Assembly: GCA_008694505.1 (NCBI GenBank)
Contig: VZDJ01000346.1
Coordinates: 9,535,244-9,599,243 of the forward strand
Direction of reading: 5' to 3'
Source: Cyanoderma ruficeps
Taxonomy: Eukaryota > Chordata > Aves > Passeriformes > Timaliidae
DNA length: 64,000 nucleotides
Of this stretch, positions 30,501 through 42,055 are shown piece after piece; the first letter of the stretch is position 1; each line of letters starts with the position of its first letter. Below the pieces are notes generated by a model. It had not been told where the DNA came from. It was given only the letters and a program-made list of their open reading frames with translations, and did no database searches. A program made the translations under genes and the position numbers.

Positions 30501-33500
30501 AAAACAATCAATCAAACCCCACCTTGTTTGGTTAATTTCTTACAGAACAACTCGATTCTCTTGCCTTGCCTCTTCTTCCTCCTTTTGGCCCTGAACACTG
30601 TTTTTCCTCCCAGGATCTCTGGAGTCTGTTACTATCTTTGTATTCCCTTTGCTCTCCTGGCTCAGCATCAATTCCTGTAACTTAACCGGTCTAAGAATTC
30701 TGTCTGATTGAGAAATGAGGTCTCAGATATACCCTGGTGTGAGCCAGTTAATGGCTGGCTGTTCCTTTATCCAAGAAGTTCAACCAGGCTGTTAGGATGT
30801 GCTCCTGTCAATAGTTGTAACAAAACCAATTGGTACTTACCCCTTTCCATCCTGACTGGAGAATCTCTTGCTTTGATATTTAAACTCCTGAAACACTTGT
30901 GGATTCTTATCATGCCCCCTTGTCAGCTACCTGACATTTTGAAGACCCAGCTGTTGTGCGTGGGAGCTACTGAATCTAGTTTAAGAGATGCTAACTAGAA
31001 TGAAGCAAAATATTACTTTTTAAATCTATAGGCACATTTCAAATAGTACATTGCAATGGTTTTATAATGTTCTTGTATGGCGTTTTACAACTGTCCCACA
31101 GGGTCTGTATTCCTCAAAAAAAACATGTGAGAGTTTTGTATTTTACAAATCAGCTTAGCTGGAGAAACAAACAAAAATGCTTTGCCTCCTTTGTGTTTTC
31201 TGTCAGATTCTTCCACAAGATGGATAACTTATCTAGCCTGGAAATTTTTGTAGTTCTTCTCTGGTCAATTATCTAAACAGGACACGATTAAGCTGATGTC
31301 AAAACAAAGACTATGCACATGTATAGTACTGGGCTGTGATAAAAGCTGCTCTTCTACACAACTTCCAGCTTGTGAAACCTGACTGGTTTTGCATAATAGA
31401 TAAGCCCCAGGAAGTATAAAATTAGTGGGAGTACTTGCAGTGTAGCCAAGTTACAGTTTTACAGTCGTTTAAAGGTCAGCAGCAAATTGACCTCTACACC
31501 CAGTCCTGCAGGGAAAGGGTCTGTAGGGACAGAACTCTCAGGCAAATGTCCATATGATTTCCCTGTGGCCATATGGAAAAACCTGAGGCTGAAAGTGGGG
31601 CTGAGATCATATTTGCAAACTAGTGCCAGAGTTACCAAGCCAATCTTTCTTGTAATTTATCTAGGGCAGACTTTGAAACCTAAGCCCCAAAGAAAGATTT
31701 TTGAAGAAAAAAATTCCAGGCCTAAGGTCTCTCAGGGTGGGCACTATTTTTTTTCTCCCAACTTTTGGGTTCTCTTTTTTGTATTACTTAACTTGAAAAG
31801 GACGTTTCAATGAGAAAAAGGTTATACTCCTGAACAAGACTACCAAGTTCATAGATGATATTATCTCTCAAATAGTTAATGTCTCACTTCTCAGTTAAAC
31901 TATTTTGTTTTTTTCAAACTTGGCAGACTTCTGGGCTCGCTAATTAAGAGTGTAACTAGGCTGTAACCAGATGATCTCTATGATATGATAAGCAGCATGT
32001 GAGCAGCAATAATAGCAGTAGACTAACTTCAGAATGCTGTGAATTGCTCTGAGCTTCACCAACAGCTTTGTTGATCAGCTCCAGATTTTACAATGTCATT
32101 TTTCTTCTTTTACTGAAAAACTGTCACCAGAGCTGGTTACAGCCTGCAAATGCAAAAAGTTGTATGGAGACAACAGCGCATAGGAAGACTTGCTAGGCTA
32201 TGGATTAAACCAATTATTCAGAGAAGATGGTGTGCACAAGGAAAGCTCAGAACTCAAAAGCAGAGATTAGATGCCTTTCTAAGGAGAATAGGTGGAGGGA
32301 CAAGATTTGGGGAAAAAAACCTGCTGAAGAAAATGTTCCACTTACTGTGAAAACATAAAAGAAGGAGGGTAATTAAAAAAAATGAAGTCTATCTAGTTTC
32401 AAAATTTGGCTGAAGAAAAAGAAGTAGTAAAAATCACTACTACAGATGAGATCCATAGGTAGTCTCATGGGATGTAGAAAGATCTGCAACTATCAGAAAG
32501 CACATGGGGTAGGGTTTTTTTCAGAAGCAGTTTATAAGACAGAGTGGAGATTTGGAGGTGTCCAGCTAGAGCTATGGTTGATGTTCAGGCAGGAAGTTCT
32601 CAAAATGTCCCGAATTCCAGACTTATATCTGTCTGTCAATGCAGTCTATGCTACGGCTGCTCAGCACTGATGAAGAAACTCTCTGACTCTCTGAACTTTT
32701 TGTTTTCTCCGTCTCCTACTGGTAGCTGGTGATGAGGAAAGCACAATTAGGAGCTCTCTTTCTGATGAAGCTTTTAAGTTCTTGGTGCGTAGGCACTTGG
32801 TCTGTGACACCAAACCTAATCCTCAGCATCAGAAACTCAGAGAAGACTTTTCCTACAGATTTTGGGTAACAAGCTAGACTGACAAACCTTCACCTTGGCT
32901 GTAAATGAAGCCTCTCCTGGCACTTGTACAGTGTGCCACTCCCCGGAAGATCTGGGAGTTTGCTTGGCATGTCCTGCCTCTGGCTCACACATTCCCTGGC
33001 ACAACTCTGACATTCGTACAATTTCTATCCCCAGCAGATCACTTCCCCAGGTAAATATGGCATAACAGCTCAGAGGGTGGTCGAGGACTGCTCAATACTT
33101 TCATTTGGATATGCAGCACTAAAGTGTTTTTCTCCTGTGCCTTGGTGCTTTGCCACCAACCAAAAATTCCCGCTCTCCCTCCTGCCCTGATCCTCCTCCC
33201 ACAGACCAGCCTTCTGATGATTTAGTCTTGCTCCTCCCTTCACCAGCAAGCTTCTTGCTCTGACAAATTCTCCCTCAGCTACAATAGCTCCTGCCGGGAT
33301 CCTCCCAGTCTGTGGTCATGGCTGCTGGAGTGGATGTGAGCACACGTTGCCCCAATGCCACAAACTCTCCCTTTTCACCCCTAACAGCCTGCACACTGCT
33401 TCAAATCCACAAATCTATCCTCCATATAATTTGAAAGCACATTTTCTTCAGAGGAAAAATAAATTGCAAAAAGAAAAGTGTTTCTACCCGAAACCAAGCC

Positions 33501-36500
33501 TGTGCTGTTTTGGGAGTGGAAAAGAATCCACAAACAAGATGACAGAAACACACAGTATATTATTTTGATTACAGTTGTTCTAACTGAATATTTTCACAGA
33601 TCTGACAATTATTAAAGAGATTCAAAAATACAGGAGGTATATTTTTTCCCCTAGTGTTTTGAAATCAATCTCCATATTTGCTAGAGATCCTTTTCTCTGC
33701 TCTTTTGTACCAAGGTCCCCAAGTAAGATAATGTTTTTCCTGGGGTTTTTGGGGGAGGGTCTTAATTAATCTTGATTAGGCATTTTTAGAGACGGCTGGC
33801 TGCCACAAAACCATGGGTACTGCAAAGGCAGTATTTCTGAGGTGTGGTACTGGTGGAGGCTTGTTTGGTAACCTTGTGGGGGGATCTTTGCTGGACCAAG
33901 TGCATGCTGCTGTTTTCATGTCACACCTGTTGTGTCTTCCTTGGAGCATCTGTTCCTTACTGTCAGGGGACCCCCGGCAGTTGGCTGTCCACAGCGCCAC
34001 AAAGAATGTCTTTTATCAGGCTGAGGGGCATTAACGGGGTTTTCTTGTGGAGATGACAGCAGCAGGTTTCTGCATATGTTTGTTTCTTCCCATCTTCTTT
34101 TTCGTGATTAATTCAGTCAAGGTCTAATTTGTTATGTATAAGGGGAGTTTGGTCTTTTGCCCTACTTCTTACTGCTGCAAGGAGGGTGCTAGGGAACCCT
34201 CAGAAAGATATCCTGAGTTTATTTTACACAGTAATCACCAGATAAGACGCAAAAGTAGTCCTTAGAGCACAGAGCAGAACCAAATCTTTTCATCCTTGTT
34301 TGTGAGCTCTGGACAGCAGACCAGCTGCTGTTGCTCTTAGGATCAATGCTTTGTTATTAATTTTTTGACAAATATGACAAATATTTAGCAGGAGCTAAGG
34401 ATGTCCTTGTGGAGACTGATAGCAAGAGTGTGCCCTGAAGAAATGGATTTACCTTCTCTCAGGTGGAGGAATGGATTGAATTTGGGGCCTCCATGTCCCT
34501 AGTGAGTGCTCTTCCCACTGAAATGCTGTGTTAAGGTGATGGAGAAGAGAATGTAGGCAGCTTCATTTACTTTTGGAAAGGAAAGCTTGCTCTTCTCACA
34601 GCTCTACCTTCAGAAGAAACAACTAGCTTTTAATCCCGGGGAAAAAAAATTTCTTCCTTTCAACCTGGATGTGGGCAGAATGAAGATGCACAATTGGAGA
34701 GATGGTGCAAAGGATCTGGATGCCAGGCCTGTGCATGCAGCAGTGACAGCAGTGGCCTTTTCAGGAAAAACCTGACATAACTGCTGGGGCTCTGTCATGC
34801 ACAGCAAGTAAAAGGTGTAGACAGAAAGTCTGTCCTCTGGGAAGTACCAAAATCTTGCTGGAACTTGATATGAGGTGGGTGGGGAGGAAAGGGAGGTTTC
34901 CATGTTTTCTGCTGAAGCAACATACATATTCACAAGGGTCCATGTTCATGGTCTTTATTGCTGTGCTCGGTTTAAACAGGAGCCAGCCCCACGTAGAAGG
35001 CAGCTGTGTATGGGATGGGCTGTGGGTTGTTATTCCTACTTCTGTAACACTTGCGTGGAAAGATGTCAACCTATGCTGAGATCCAGTTAGGCTATAAACA
35101 CAGCAGGCTGGAATCCCTTAGAGAAACAGAAAGATGGATGACTTGCCTGCAGATAAACAAGACAGTGGCAAAAACAGTACCTGGTTTCCTGAGTGAAAAG
35201 CCAGCCTGGAATCAGCCTGGTTTGTCTTGTGCTTTCCACAGCTCACAGACAGGTGTGGATATGTCAGGCTGAATTGGAATCTGTTAGATCTAATTAATTA
35301 TAATATATTAAACAATTAAAATAATGAAGATCAGGCACAACAAAATTTCAAAACAAAGAGATTTAGCAAGATTAGGCTGCTAACACTGTACAGATGATGC
35401 CATTAATCTTGGGGGAGATCCAACATGAATGGTACAATATCTAGCCAGCTGGGAAATGGTAAAATGGTAATATCAGGTTCCTAGTGTAAGGCAGCAAATG
35501 TATTTTCCCATTCCATTTTGCAACCTTATTTTTAGACAAGAACAAAATACTGAACATATCAAGACATGTATCTGTGTGCCCATATACCCTAGGTGTGATG
35601 GCTGTGAGTCATACAGCTTGTGCACTTCAAGGAGACGGCGCTCACAACTTGAAACGCTCGGTTAATTGTATATACTACTGTACTTCCCATTTGAGTTTGT
35701 AAGAGTTATTCTGTTATTTGTGGTCATTTTAGCACTGGGGAAGCTGACTTTGACTGACAGCTGTGGGAGCAGAAGTTGTTCTTTGTCCATGAAACAAGTA
35801 CAGCCCTTCAGGAGATGAGAGGGGGCGTGGGGCCCCATGCTCATTCCTTTCCTGGCCTCTCCAGGATCTCATCATCACTGTTGTCAGCAATAACCCATTT
35901 ATGACACTCTGATATTTGTGAGAAGAGCCTGCTGTGTGGTTCACATGAGGCCATATTCCCCCCTGGAAACACAGGTCTGGTGGAAGGTCCTGGAGCCTGG
36001 GCACAAAGCCAGGCAGAGCTGCAGAATACCCCAAAGCTGTTTGTTGGAGGCTGAGCATGGGGAAGAACAATTTTAACAGTTGCTAATGGAAAAGCAGGTG
36101 AATGTGACCAAAAGCTTGGCCTGCAGTTCACAGGTAAAATGATTTTACCAGAAAAGGAAATTCTTTAAAAGAGCCAAAGAACAAAGGCATTTGAGGTCTC
36201 CTCTGGGAAATAAGGATGAGCAATCGGAGCTGCTGGTTTTCTTTGTATAATCGAATACTGTATTCCTGGAGGGATATTTTTATTTGGTTCCTTGCTCTCT
36301 CTGGTTCCTCTCTACAATGTACACAAGCTGCAGTACAGAAAATAGAGATAGTTGAAGAGAGATAACGCTGTACTGAGAGAATTTAATTAAGAAGTCCTTG
36401 TGGGACTGGAGGGGTAAGTATGGAAAGAATGGAGGAAGATGAGCAAAAAGAAATCCTATTAATGTCTGACTGCATTAAATATTTCATTGAAAGAAAGCAA

Positions 36501-38040
36501 AAGATGCACAAAAACAAGTTTAGACTTCTTGAAAAACCTAAGAAATATTAGGCAATGTATTTTTTTTTTCTCTTTTGATTCGGCTTTAGACAAACTTAGT
36601 ACTGTGCCACTTTCAAGGAGGACACTTCAGCAATAGACATCTGAGGACCTCAGAAGGGACTGGGGAAATTGAACAGAGGGAAATACTCCCTCTTTTTTTT
36701 CTTAACCATCACCTTCCACAGCTGCTCAAGAGACACCTGCAAAGTCCTGCCTGGGTAGATGCTGGGTGCACCAAGACACAAATGCTGGATACCCATTGCC
36801 CCACAGCATGCAGCAGGCAGGCAGCAGAAATGCTGTTTAATTCCCGGCTGACCTGTGAATGAAAGATTTTTAGCATACTGATCTTGACCTGTCTACTATC
36901 CTGTCAGCTGTTACTTCCCAGTGCCCTTGGGCTGGCTGAATTTGCTCTTGCTGATGGCCTTTATATAGTTCCCTGTCCTGATGCTTGTGTTGAAACTGGG
37001 CTTTTGTGTTTTTCAGTAGGTCTTGGAACTGCAAATTAAAATCGCATATCCCTGCTTTTACGAGAAGTTTTGCTGAGGTCCTGAAGTTGCTGGAAGCTTG
37101 ATGCTCTTTAGCATTTACTGGCTGTGAAATATGTAGCTACTCATATTTTTAATTTCCTTTCATTTACTTGTGTGTGCAAGACCTCTGTCATGACCAGCAG
37201 GAAATTCTCCCCTGGGTACAGAGAGGCAATTCAGCGTCTGTGCCAATCCTGGGTTGTAAAAGCCTGGCAGCTCTTGACAAACAAAGCCTAGAAATGTTGC
37301 TATTAAAAGCATTTATTGAATAAATCCATATGTGACAAAATGATAGCTGCAAAAAGCAGTAGAAATGTTTTTTAATGGATAAATCTTATTTGAAAGGTAA
37401 AGCTAAGCTGGGAAAGCTCAGACAACAGTCACCTGAGGATAGAGCTTTGAGCAACGTGGGAAAAATTAGAACCAATATGAACAATATAAAGGATAATAGA
37501 TTTGAGAACATCTGCTTTGAGTGGAAGCTTTTATGTAAAGAAAAGAGAGGATAAGCCTGGATTTAACTTTGTTATTTGAACGTTCTCACAAATAGAGAGA
37601 GCAGAAGAAGCCCTCGTTCCCTTTAGCAGGCCTGCAGCAGCTGGGAGCAGCAGGAGCCCTGCACAGGGTCCAGCAGGCTGCAAAGGGGTGCAGCGGGCAG
37701 GCTCTGCCTCCAGCCAGGGCACAGCAGAGCTCCAGCACTGCTTTGCACCTCGGCCACGTGGCCCCAGCCAGGTTGAGACAGGCTGGTGCTGAAACCTCCC
37801 TACAGGGCAGAGAGAGGAGCAGAGGAACAGTGATTGTGTAAAGGCTCTTGCCACAGCTGAAGAGCAGCTCTGCTGGAAATCCAAAATTACCAAGGGACAC
37901 AATCCTGGTTTTATGTCTCTCTGCTTAAAGTGTCTTTGCTTTGGCCTTTCCTGAGTGATCAGAACTTGGTCTAGACAAGAAGCAGGAAAAAAAGTCATTG
38001 TTTAAAAAGAGATATTGGGACAGTATTTGGCCATAAATTC
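24520..38040. other. Gene-poor stretch right of the YWHAZ promoter
   Basis: AT-rich DNA without recognisable coding exons. Contents seen are an old LINE fragment at 29590-29724, a T-rich tract with an acceptor-like AG at 26580-26600, and an AATAAA at about 26934. Open frames are short and scattered, with no family resemblance. Confidence 0.7.
29590..29724 (+). mobile_element. Ancient LINE reverse-transcriptase remnant (probable)
   Basis: Starting at 29592, one frame reads RAVDGG, then FYLDFHKPLAKLSQQ, followed by further open codons to about 29720. This resembles the non-LTR reverse-transcriptase segment that in CR1-like elements reads GRAVDVVYLDFSKAFDTVSH. No 3' tail or other domain is visible. 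The match is short and made from memory of the family. Confidence 0.4.
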
Positions 38041-38044
38041 CTCC

Positions 38045-38070
38045 ACCCCCCCCCCCCCCCCCTTTNCCCC
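38045..38070. repeat. Poly-C tract with one undetermined base
   Basis: A run of 17 C is followed by TTT, a single N at 38066 and then CCCC. The N next to a homopolymer suggests unresolved sequence length or a consensus failure. Confidence 0.9.
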
Positions 38071-39352
38071 ACATTTGCTATCTGAATTGTTGCTTAGATA
38101 CTGAATAGAATTAGTCCTGATGGGCTTTGGGTGGGTGATGGGATATTTCCTGTTGAGGGATGGGAAACTCTATTAGAACTGGCAGTGGCAGATGTGGTAA
38201 CCTAGAGGTGCAAAATATCCTTCCTGGGAATAAGGAGTCTCCAGCAAGGATGGGCATCTCCTGTGACTGCTGCTGACATTCATGAATGCAGTATGGGACT
38301 ACTCAAACTAATTCAGGAATTTCTTGGCACACATAATATCCACATTAGGAAAATGTTTTGTATCATTTGAGAGATAGTTTTGCTTGTCTAGTCTCTTCAA
38401 AGAGATTATTGGACAGACTATGAAGACAGCATATCAGGATTATAAAGGTTTATCGAGAGCTAGAAAGAAATGAAAAATGTTGTGGAAGAATGAAAACAAA
38501 TAACATCTGAAAGTCCAGCATCAGAACTGAATCTGCAGAGAACTCCTGGACGGATGTCACATGCAAACTCGTATTTAGAGAAGATACTTGAGAAGCAATG
38601 CATTCAATCTAGCAAGGAACAGATTTTTCAAAATCAGACATAGGGAAACACTAAGGAGCACCTACTATGTTTGGAATATTACACATACAGGTACAAGTGC
38701 CCAATTTAGAAATGAGTCTGACATTTCTGCTCACAATCTAGGAGTAAGTGAATGTTTGTGTGCACTATTGCTGTAGATCAGTCTCATCACCTATGCATAT
38801 CTTTTGGAAATGTCAATATTTTCTGTGGAAAAAAAATTTGCTCTCTTCAGCTTTTTCCCAAAATAGGAAGCCTAATGTTGGTAAAATTATTTCAAGATTT
38901 ATATCACTGCCTTTTCTGTAACAGCCGTTTCCCCATGTACTGCTTCCCAAAGTGGTCATGGTAGAGCTGTGACAGATCATCAAAGAACATCATGGGCTCA
39001 GTGCTTGCAAACCATTTTGAATTAGAAAACATCTTAGTGAAACAACTCCCCCCTCTCCACAGTTTCCAAAATTTGGGCTACTTAAACCTTCAGAAATGTC
39101 TAGGATCCTTAATTTCTAATATACTCTTAAAAAAAAAAAGAAAGAAACTCAGATCAACACCTTATACAGGGGAGAATAGCTAGAAAAGTGAGCCAGGGTA
39201 CCACTGTTGTGTTCCATTCCTCAGCTAGCTGGAATGCCATGTAAGTAAAGCCCAGCTCTGCTGCCTTGTCTTCTTTCCTGCTTTGCCTGGTGGTTTTGTT
39301 TTTCAGGGGATGAACATGGGAGGCTCTGCTCAGCCCCGGGAAACAAGGCTCA

Positions 39353-39505
39353 GAGAATCACAGAATCACAAAATAAGCTGAATTGGAAGGGACCACAAGG
39401 ATCATCGAGTCCATCTCCTGCTCAGCACCATCCCCAAGAGTCACAGCATGTGTGTGAGAGCATTGTTCAAACAGTTCCTGAACTCTGCCAGGCTTGGTGC
39501 TTGGT
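39353..39505 (-). mobile_element. CR1 LINE 3'-end fragment
   Basis: It begins with AGAATCACAGAATCACAAAA and continues GAATTGGAAGGGACCACAAG, GATCATCGAGTCCA, then GAGAGCATTGTTCAAACAGT and CTGAACTCTGCCAGGCTTGG. This is the reverse complement of the 3' UTR of a common avian CR1 group. Weaker similarity may run on to about 39560. Confidence 0.85.
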
Positions 39506-39929
39506 GCTCATGGCTGCAGTGGCTGGCACAGGAGCACAGGGAGCCAGGGCAGTGTTTGCTGCTGGGGGTAAAGGGAGGGCCCCATCCTGCAACAGCATTT
39601 CTGTGTTCACCCTTCCTATCTCTGCAGTAGGGGTGGCAGTAGCAAGCCTGGTTTTCCGTCACAGTGCTGCCCTTCCTTCCCCTTTCCTGTGGCAGGAGCG
39701 ACTCAGCCCTGGCCCCTTGTTCTCAGGGTAGCAATTCTCAGTGCCACCAGCTGTTCTGAGGAGCCTTGCGTTGATTCTGCCTTGAATTCCCCATAGCAGA
39801 GTGCTGTGCTCACAGCAGCCCCTGGTCCTAAGGCAGCCCACAGGAAAGGTATGAATGTGTCCCTGACAGGAGTTCTTAAGGAAAAGCCAAATGCATAAGT
39901 GATGTTAGGATTCAGAGCTTGCACCAGCA

Positions 39930-40060
39930 GGATAACCTCCCTAAGGCTAAGGCAAGGTCAGTGAAACTGGAGAGCTCAGCCCGTCTCAGCCTGCTGGGAT
40001 CTGAATGCACACATCCATTGGGAATATCGTAACCACCAAACTGTGCTGCTGCCCATGTAG
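39930..40060 (+). mobile_element. MIR-like tRNA-SINE fragment
   Basis: AAGGTCAGTGAAACTGG, then CTGGGATCTGAATGCA, then GTAACCACCAAACTGTGCTG follow the order of the MIR 3' half (AAGGTCAC, GGGATTTGAA, TAACCACTAGACCATGCTG). Decay is heavy. Confidence 0.5.
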
Positions 40061-40744
40061 CAAAACCAGACCTTTTCACCACTGGACCCACTGAGGACCT
40101 GCTGCCTCATCCCCCAGCCCTTCACTGCCTCTTTCTGAGGAAATTTAGGCTATCTGCTCCAGCCTTGAACCTGTACTATTAACTAGCAAAAGCACTGGAC
40201 TCAGATGCCTTTGAAATCACTTTGCTCTATTTCTTCCAACAATTCCCATTTATATACTGTGACATTTAAGTGTCCCAGACCCTTGAAGCAGAACGACTGG
40301 GCAATTATAACCTGCATTTGTTGTTCAGCTTGCGCCCCCCTCCCGTGAGCTGAACCGTGAAAACAGAGCTCACACCAGCTCTGCTCTTGTGAGCAGGCAG
40401 CACCATTTATAAACCTCCAGGATGGTGCTTTATGGCCCTTCCACAGTGATGGATGCAGAACTCCTGCAGGTGCACAAAGCTTGATGTTCAAACAGTCAGT
40501 CTGATTTCCAGATTCTTCCTTCCACAAGGCCTAAGAAGCTTCTCAACAGAAAAGGGCTAATCTGAATTTCCCATCTAAAAATCCTGTTTCTATGTTTGTA
40601 CTCTCTTGTTTCTTGGCCTAGTCACAGTGGAGGGCACTGTATAAAGATTATTTATTATCAACCTCCCTAGGAATGAGGTGGGACTGTTTATAATAATCCT
40701 TTGTATTTCTTTAACCCTTTAGACCTGGTTTCTTAGCTCTTGGC

Positions 40745-40875
40745 ACATGTTAGAACTTCAACCTTGCAATGTCTCTTCAGGAAGGTCAGTGCTGTTATCC
40801 ATGGGTGACAGGTGGGAAACTGAGGCACAAAGGTCTTAAATGGCCACTAGCATCCCTGGCTGCTGTGTGAAGTGG
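40745..40875 (+). mobile_element. MIR-like SINE fragment
   Basis: It contains the hallmark GGGAAACTGAGGCACAAAGG, preceded by TTATCCATGGGTGACAGGT. Upstream of that is a TTCAACCTTGCAATG...AGGAAGGT stretch that fits the MIR TCCTCACAACAACCCT...GAGGTAGGT region. It is an old amniote SINE rarely well preserved in birds. Confidence 0.6.
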
Positions 40876-41914
40876 ATTTAGGTGCAAAGCATTCCAGTTT
40901 CAGGTCTGTGCCAGCCCTCTTGTAACAGAGCCAGCAGGAAAAGATGAGTATTAAGAATTCTGCCATCCCAACAGTAGTACAATTTGCCAGCCCTTGCCTG
41001 GATGTGGAGGGCTCCAAACAGGACTGATGGGTCACAGGGTCTGAGGCCTGTATCACCTTCCATCACCACTGCTCAGGGGCAGGGACTTACCCTGGGTGCC
41101 TCAGTAGGACACATGATACAAACAACCGCTGTAGAGTCGCCTGGTGTTTTGTGTCAAGAGACCTTGATGAGAATCAGAAGGTGCACTTTTAACGCAGCCA
41201 ATTCCTTTCCAACCACAAAGACATCCTTCCTTCCCCATGTGTAGCTGTCACTTGTTTCAATAGCTGCAGTATTTTTCTAACGGGAAATAAACACACATAA
41301 TATGATTCCCCCACCCCTGTTTCTCAAGTTTATCTGATGCAAACATATTTAGGAACTGGATAACAGAGCAGAATGCCAGCCTTCAAACCATAACTTTTAA
41401 AGTTAGGTGAAAATTAAAGCAAAAATAGGTATTAAATTTGAGAGAGGCTGAAAAAGTTCTGTTGGAACTTGGAGGAATTTCAAATGTTATTTTTAACCAG
41501 ACATTTAGCTCTTATGGGAAACAAAACTTAGAAGGACAGATATAATTAGGTCAGATATTGAGAAACTTATTATGCTTTGCTACAGATGATCCCAGGAGAA
41601 TGTAACTTAAGCCCTTTTTTTGTATTAAGATTCAATCACGGTTCTTCGCTTTTTAGTGTAAAATGAAGTAGGATAGAAATGTGCTTTGTATTACTAACTG
41701 CTTCAGCATGTGAAGCAATGGATATTTGACAAGAAATCTGAGGACAGAAGGCAAGATTTTTATTTCTCTTTGTACCAAAATACATAACATTATGCTAGCA
41801 TCTGTGCCTGCTTTTGTTCACTGTGTAGATACAATTGATTTACTGGTGTATCCTGGGAATGTCTGATGTTTGGCATCTCCCAAGCACCACCGTCCAAATA
41901 TCAACTGCACCTTG

Positions 41915-42055
41915 CAGCGTGATTGCAATGCAGGCATTATTCCTATTACAAGTGGGGAAACTGAGGCAAAGAGCCCCAGTTTGATCAGCACTGAGCCTGT
42001 TTCACTGCTGCAGTCAGGACTTCAGAACTTCTGCCTTCTGCTCCCACTGCTTCTG
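41915..42055 (+). mobile_element. MIR-like SINE fragment
   Basis: CATTATTCCTATTACAAGTG is followed by GGGAAACTGAGGCAAAGAG and then AGGACTTCAGAACTTCTGCC. This matches the order and spacing of the MIR core and 3' half. Confidence 0.62.

Noticed and set aside
37531..37998. 155-codon minus-strand frame rich in Leu/Ala/Cys
   Set aside because: Sits in a locally GC-rich patch, with a second frame of 104 codons overlapping it. No family match.
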